Assembly (NCBI GenBank): GCA_900491605.1
Contig: UESW01003835.1
Location: 1,113,311 to 1,177,310 of the forward strand
Direction of reading: 5' to 3'
Origin: Calamus simplicifolius
Lineage: Eukaryota; Streptophyta; Magnoliopsida; Arecales; Arecaceae
Length of the DNA: 64,000 nt
A program made the position numbers and the translations under genes. The first letter of the stretch is position 1. Every line of letters starts with the position of its first letter. Shown piece by piece: positions 58,882 through 64,000 of this stretch. The notes beneath the pieces were generated by a model, which was not told where the DNA came from, did no database searches, and saw nothing but the letters and a program-made list of their open reading frames with translations.

Positions 58882-60516
58882 TGCAAAGTGCTAGTGTAGG
58901 TGCTAACAAGAGAGATTGAGAAAGAGGTGGAGGGAGAAGGGCATGAGGGAGAGGGGGAGGGGCAGGTGGGAAGAGAAGAGAGATGTGTGAGAGAGAATTG
59001 GAAGCGCATGCAGATCTGAGTATTTTTTTAAAAAATTAATGAAATATTTTAAAAATATTTGTTATGTGTTTTGATATTTGATGGGAGATAGCATATGCTA
59101 AAATTTAAAATCCCTTTTTTATGCAGTGTAAATATCTAAGACCTCTTCTTCCTTGCATCCCATGATAAATGGAGCAATAGCTGCAGTATTGTCATTTTGT
59201 CTTGTCCTTGGATTTTCATCATAAGCAGTATCCACTCATGGAACCTATTTAATGTCCTGCCCCTTTTGTAGATCAAAACCTTCAATACACATGCTGTACA
59301 TGGCTGCAGGCTTGTTTATGTGGATTAATGATATATGCCTACCTCTATATGTCTTCTACAGTACAGAAGTAATCATAATCTTTAATAATCTGTATATATG
59401 CTATTGTACAGAAGTGATCATAATTTTGACTAATTAATGCCATCTCATATGATTTAGCTTGCTTGATGGATCTTTGCTTATTGTTCGTTCCTGTCAAGAC
59501 TAGAAATTACTTTCTTTTACTCTTCTACATTGCCTTTTTGGTCTTTGGGCTACTCATCCTTGTCTCATCATCTAGTTACCTCTAATCTCTCGTGAAGATC
59601 AACCAAATCAGGTAATTTTCATGTTTATGTGACTTGTTAGTTTCTTTCATTCTATAGACACCAACTTCCCCTTCTAGTTTTGCAGAGCCTCAAATCTTTT
59701 TCTTCTCGCCCTAGTAAAAACTTGCTTCATGTACCCACACCCTCTATATTTCTTAAATATACAGCAACCACAGTGCTGTATCATTTAGAAATTCCTAAAA
59801 CCTGACAAACATGCAAACAGTACTGGTTACTTCAGAGGCACATCTTTGTAATATTTTCTTATTTATTTCTAATAAAAATTTTCAGATCTATTTCCTTTTC
59901 TGTGCAAGGAATCTTGAGATGAAGGTAGGAAAAATTTACATGTTATCTTTAGATCTTTGATAGAGACCAATGCCTTGCTCCTAAACTTGTTATTACTGAA
60001 TGTGTAAATCACACATTCTAACTTTAATTGTCCTATCATTTCATCCTTACAAAGTCTTGCCATAACTCAAATCAAACATTTCATTTTCTTATGTCATCTG
60101 TTGACAACATGAGGAGGCTTATTTATGAAAATGGTAGGGTTAAAGGCTGAATTCTTATTGTTGGTAGGCTCATTGTAACTGCAAAATCTTGTCTTATTGT
60201 GCAAAAAGCTGGCATTAATTAGCTTTCTTTCCTGTCCTAGAATGAGAACAGGGCTCTATGGAAACTTGGTACACTTCCTCCTGGACTGTTAACATTCTAC
60301 AAGCTGACGCATCCATTGGACAAGTCGTGGCATGTTCTTGGCTTGGGGTATAATCCAAGCATTGATCGCTCGGAGATTGAGAATGCTGCTGTCGTTCATT
60401 ATAATGGGAATATGAAGCCTTGGTTGGAGATTGGAATGACCAAGTACAAGCCTTACTGGACCAAATACATCAAATATGATCACCCATATGTCAAGATATG
60501 CAACCTTAGTAGATAG
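54119..60516 (+). CDS. GAUT1: Polygalacturonate 4-alpha-galacturonosyltransferase, GAUT1-like, ten exons
   Basis: Exons: 54119-54278, 55128-55162, 55234-55293, 55431-55565, 55661-55772, 55860-55903, 56161-56495, 56564-56921, 57077-57664 and 60241-60516. All borders are GT/AG, phases agree, and the product is 700 residues (the Arabidopsis protein is slightly shorter). It adds galacturonic acid to homogalacturonan (pectin) in the Golgi. Residues about 27-44 (LAALLFLSVISPLLFLAA) form a signal anchor. Conserved blocks: DLGPLSLDS, SAVLGKYSIWR, LRAMLQSADTQVRSLKKQST, LYHYALFSDNVLAASVVVNS, then the GT8 catalytic part with FLDDDIVVQKDL (Asp525-527, metal and UDP-sugar binding), CGWAYGMNMFDL, LWKLGTLPPGLLTF and HYNGNMKPWLEIG. 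GAUT1 rather than GAUT4 is favoured by the long N-terminal region and by GKYSIWR. No damage is visible. Exon 5 has a weakly supported acceptor at 55660, chosen because it keeps the frame. Confidence 0.93.
57780..59050. other. AT-rich insert in GAUT1 intron 9, with GT and GA microsatellites
   Basis: Intron 9 is 2,576 bp, far longer than the others. 57820-58740 is almost free of G on the plus strand in long stretches, and is followed by (GT)n at 58830-58860, (AG)n at 58861-58880 and a GA-rich tract to about 58995. I find no open frame, LTR or clear inverted ends, so its origin is unknown. Confidence 0.5.
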
Positions 60517-62021
60517 ACGTGTTCTAGCGGGATGTGCTTTTGCCCTGAAAGAGGGAGGTGCTTCTGTTGCAAAGCCGGTGGATGTTAGATTCTTTGTATG
60601 CCATTCTGCGTTGTTTCATTCATACCGTTCAATGCCATTTTCCTCTTGCTTCCCGTTTGTTTCTTTATTTTCTTGAGCGCTAACAATTGTTTTGTGGTTT
60701 TACGCATGTATGTACTTGGAATACAATTAGAAGATTAATGTAAATGTACAGGGCAATGTCGTTCTTTCATTTTCATTTGCCTTTCAATATACTAGAAACT
60801 TTTCTTTTCATCAAAATTTTTTTTTTTTCTGTTGCTTTCTAGTGATTGCAATTATCAAATGTACGCGCGAGATCTCATACTGTTTTTTTTTTGCTGAATG
60901 GTGTGGTACCCGATGCCGACATGGATGGGACTGTACCATTGTGTATTGTTGTCAGTTTTTTATTGAATGTTATGGTACCGCTTATACCATCCTGTTCCTG
61001 TGGTTCTGAAAACCTTTCTATGTGGTATTTAGTTTGGAGTCTCAAGACCTTGCTAAGTGGGATTTAGTTAGGAGACCTAACGCAATGGTTCCGGACAAAT
61101 TTCTTGGGAATAGAAAGGCTTTTTGACAACTTAGTCGCATGCGTGCATTATTGATACATTAGCCGTGCAGTTTTATGCTATTTATAATTTTTGGATATTT
61201 TAGCAGAGTTACCACGCCACAAAGAACGTTTTGTATGGATTCTTTGGAACTCGTCTGTAGTGTTTCAGGATTTAAAGATCTTTGTTTCTCTTTCTAGTTG
61301 CACGGATTAGCAATGAACAAGTTGCTCTCTACTCTCTAGTCTTCCAACTTTTTTATTTCCCCTCCTTGCTGGTAGGAGCAAATTTTGTATAGCAATGGTT
61401 AATGACCGTAAACGGTTTGTTATCACACTGCGTGGGGTCACTGGTAAATTTTCACGTTAAATTTATAAATCCTCTCTACCATGAAAAGTAATCGCATCTT
61501 TCCTAGTTTGCAGCAGCTTATGGTGAGAAGCAAAAGCAACTCTTTATCCCTCTAAACAAAATAAATATTTTCTTTTTTGAGATCAAGGAAGATGCAATTT
61601 TTGTTGGCCCCGACGGAAAGCTTCTCTCGTCCTCGGGGCAAAATGCTCATCGATCTCTGGAACAATAAACAGCAACGCATCTTGGAGCAATTTCGACTGT
61701 TGACTCCAATCTAGTTTTCCCTGGAAAAAATGTACCGACGACCGGACCTTTGCGCCGAATGTTACAGAGGAGTCGTTCTATTGGCACCCCAAAGATTACT
61801 CTCCACACCCACACTTACATAAAATTAAAATACCTAAAATACCCTAAGATGTAATTACTTTTCCACCCTTACTTATTTCTATCTACACCCACATGATCAA
61901 AACCCCTGATAACATTTCCAAACTTCTCTCCCAGGCACAGCCATCTCCCTTCCTCCTCCCTCTCTCAACGATTATCTCTGAAATCAGGGTCTAGACAAGG
62001 TTTAAAGCTTTCATTTCAACA
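60517..62021. other. GAUT1 3' UTR, intergenic DNA and leader of the MULE/FAR1 gene
   Basis: The GAUT1 transcript probably ends near 60730-60800. Sequence near 61770 (tattggcaccccaaag) resembles the terminal repeat of some plant MULEs, but the matching end would be off the window. The last 100 bp are pyrimidine-rich, like a 5' UTR. No other gene seen. Confidence 0.5.
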
Positions 62022-64000
62022 ATGGAGAAGCAACTAGTAATCTGGGAAGGCGACGGTGACGATAAGGTTCGTTTTTAAAACTGAATCGTCTTTTTTTTTT
62101 TCCCGGAACGCGTTCCGTTCGGCCTACCAGGGCCGAACGGAAGAGTTTTGTTCGGCCAGGGCTGGCCGAACATAAACAATATGTTCGGCTTAACCTGGCC
62201 GAACAGATGCATTCTGTTCGGCTAGGTTATGCCGAACATATTGTTTATGTTCGGCCAGCCCTGGCCGAACAAAACTCTTCCGTTCGGCTAGTCCTGGCCG
62301 AACAAATCTATTCCGTTCGGCCATACTTAGCCGAACGAAACCATTATGTTCCAAATATAAATTTAACATATTATTTTATCCTTGTAGGATGATGCGTCAA
62401 CCGAATCAAGCAAAATTGGCTCAGATTGTGTTATGGATTACACAAATGAATTTACAACTTACGAAGTAAGATAATTTTGATTGCAATTGTTGCTGACTTG
62501 TTTTAATTTTATACTATACTTGCTAAATTATACTATTTATTGTGTAGATATTCAAGAGTAGAGAAGAATTGTGTAGTTGGTGTCGGGAAGCTGGGAGGAG
62601 GAATGGATTAGTTATTGTAATTAAAACATCTGATTCGGGAAGCAATGTTAGGAAACCAAGAATCAAGTTAGGTTGCGAAAGGAGCGGTAAGCACAAATGC
62701 ACAAGCGGAAAGGAAAAGGAAAAGGGATCAAAGAAGAGGGCTAGTGGTACAAAGAAGTGTGGATGCCCATTTTTATTAAGAGGAAGGAAATTGGACACTG
62801 GGGATGATTGGATTTTGGAGGTTATTTGTGGAGTGCACAATCATCCGTCTGCGAAGCATTTCGAGGGACACTCATATGCTGGAAGATTATCTAGGGAGGA
62901 GACTTCATTGTTAGTGGATATGTCGAAAACTTTGGTTCGGCCAAAGGATATATTGTCCACATTGAAGCAAAGAGATGCCCACAATGTTACGACAATGAAG
63001 ACGATCTACAATGCACGCCAGAGGTGTAAGGTTTTAGAGAAAGCAGGGAGATCACAGATGCAACATCTTCTTGGTAAATTAGCCGATGCTAAATATATTG
63101 AGTGGCATAGGAGTTGCGGTAGTACTGACGTGGTGCGTGACTTGTTTTGGGCACACCCTGGATGTATAGATTTGTTACGTGCATTTCCTCGTGTATTGAT
63201 TATGGATTGCACATACAAGACGAATAGATATCGTCTTCCTCTGTTAGAGATTGTGGGGGTGACATCAACTAATCTCACATTTTCTGTTGCTTTTGCATAC
63301 ATGGACTCTGAGCGGGAAAATAACTATACATGGGCATTAGATAGATTGCGCAGTGTCATGGATGCTGATGTTTTGCCTGAGGTGATAATCACAGATAGAG
63401 ATTTGGCTCTATTGAATGCAATTAAGAGGGTATTTCCTACATCTTCACATATGTTATGTAGATGGCATATTAGTAGGAATGTTCTGGCTCAATGCAAAAG
63501 ATTATTTGAAACAAAGGAGAAATGGGATATGTTTATAATGAGTTGGAATATACTGGTCCTGTCAGCCACAGAAGATGACTATAATGTTCGTTGGAGTGCA
63601 CTTCAGAGAGATTTCAGTTCGTATCCAGATGCCTTGCGATATGTATCAGATACCTGGTTGAGCAAATACAGGGAAAGATTTGTCTCAGCATGGACGGACA
63701 ATTATAGGCACTACGGGAATGTGACAACAAATAGGTATTACAAGAAAAAGATTTCCCTTAGCAATTCATATATTATATTTTTATCTTTGATATATAACTT
63801 TGATCTAATTTGCTTACTTTACTAGGGCTGAAAGTGCACATGCAAGGCTTAAAAGACAGCTTGGTTCAAGCCAAGGTACTTTCGAGTCTTCTTGGACAAA
63901 AATAAATAGTTTGATTGAGCTGCAGCACAGCGACATTAAAGCCTCATTCGAGAAGAGTTTGACGGTCGTGCAACACAACTTTAAGCCTGCTGAATTCAAA
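62022..64000 (+). CDS. MULE transposase / FAR1-like protein, 5' part, runs off the window
   Basis: Exons 62022-62066 (MEKQLVIWEGDGDDK), 62388-62465, 62548-63734 and 63826 onward, all with GT/AG borders and matching phases; no stop or frameshift in about 495 codons. A FAR1-type DNA-binding region (FKSREELCSWCREAGRRNGL, then CERSGKHKC and KKCGCPFLLRG with CGVHNHPS) is followed by the MULE transposase core: LIMDCTYKTNRYRLPLLEIV (Asp261), VIITDRDLALLNAI (Asp324), CRWHISRNV, and TNRAESAHARLKRQLGSSQG (Glu439), so the D-D-E triad is present. A SWIM zinc finger is expected downstream. It could be an active MULE or a domesticated FAR1-related gene; the ends of the element would decide. Intron 1 holds a complex inverted repeat. 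Confidence 0.9.
62116..62304. repeat. Nested inverted repeat (hairpin of hairpins) in intron 1 of the MULE/FAR1 gene
   Basis: Arms of about 91 bases (62117-62207 and 62213-62303) are complementary with few mismatches around a 5-base centre (TGCAT, 62208-62212). Within each arm are smaller dyads such as TTCGGCCAGGGCTGGCCGAA. The unit word is TTCGGCC/GGCCGAA, with a further copy at 62314-62337. Confidence 0.9.

Overview
This window is plant nuclear DNA. Evidence: spliced genes with GT/AG introns, Ty1/copia and Ty3/gypsy LTR retrotransposons, a CACTA (En/Spm) transposon, a MULE/FAR1-type gene, and plant-specific enzymes. The GC-rich first exon of the anthocyanidin synthase gene and the dense, nested, multi-kilobase repeats suggest a monocot with a large genome. 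The species cannot be fixed from the sequence alone.

Layout. 1-8 kb: the 3' part of a SIRE-like copia element (A, with 3' LTR) lies inside the pol gene of a second, decayed copia element (B, with 3' LTR). 8.1-36.3 kb: a decayed gene for plastidic phosphoglucomutase, with eleven recognisable exons spread over 28 kb. One intron holds two solo LTRs. Another holds a 20.6-kb CACTA transposon (15558-36194, flanked by TAA/TAA). The CACTA carries TNP1-like and partial TNP2-like genes on the minus strand and is itself split by an 11.5-kb SIRE-like copia element (C, 19528-31023). The gag gene of C is split in turn by an inverted solo LTR of a related family, flanked by ATGAG/ATGAG. The right arm of the CACTA holds 3.8 kb of foreign, probably captured DNA: two copies of a gene-5'-end-like segment, an 89-bp GATC-rich minisatellite and a leader-like sequence.

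37.3-39.5 kb: an apparently intact two-exon anthocyanidin synthase gene (ANS/LDOX). 40.7-52.8 kb: a Tat-type Ty3/gypsy element on the minus strand. Its genes are decayed; it has a 144-bp tandem repeat, an extra ORF antisense to pol, and two adjacent Tourist-like MITEs in its 5' LTR. 54.1-60.5 kb: an apparently intact ten-exon galacturonosyltransferase gene (GAUT1-like, pectin synthesis). 62.0 kb to the end: the first four exons of a MULE-transposase/FAR1-like gene with a complex inverted repeat in intron 1. It runs off the window.

The three intact-looking genes are unrelated in function and simply share a repeat-rich neighbourhood. The most unusual features are the layered insertions with matching target duplications, the 89-bp array with its higher-order duplication inside a CACTA, and the arrays of short palindromes in several unrelated LTRs. 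I found no evidence for a wholly new enzymatic or defence system.
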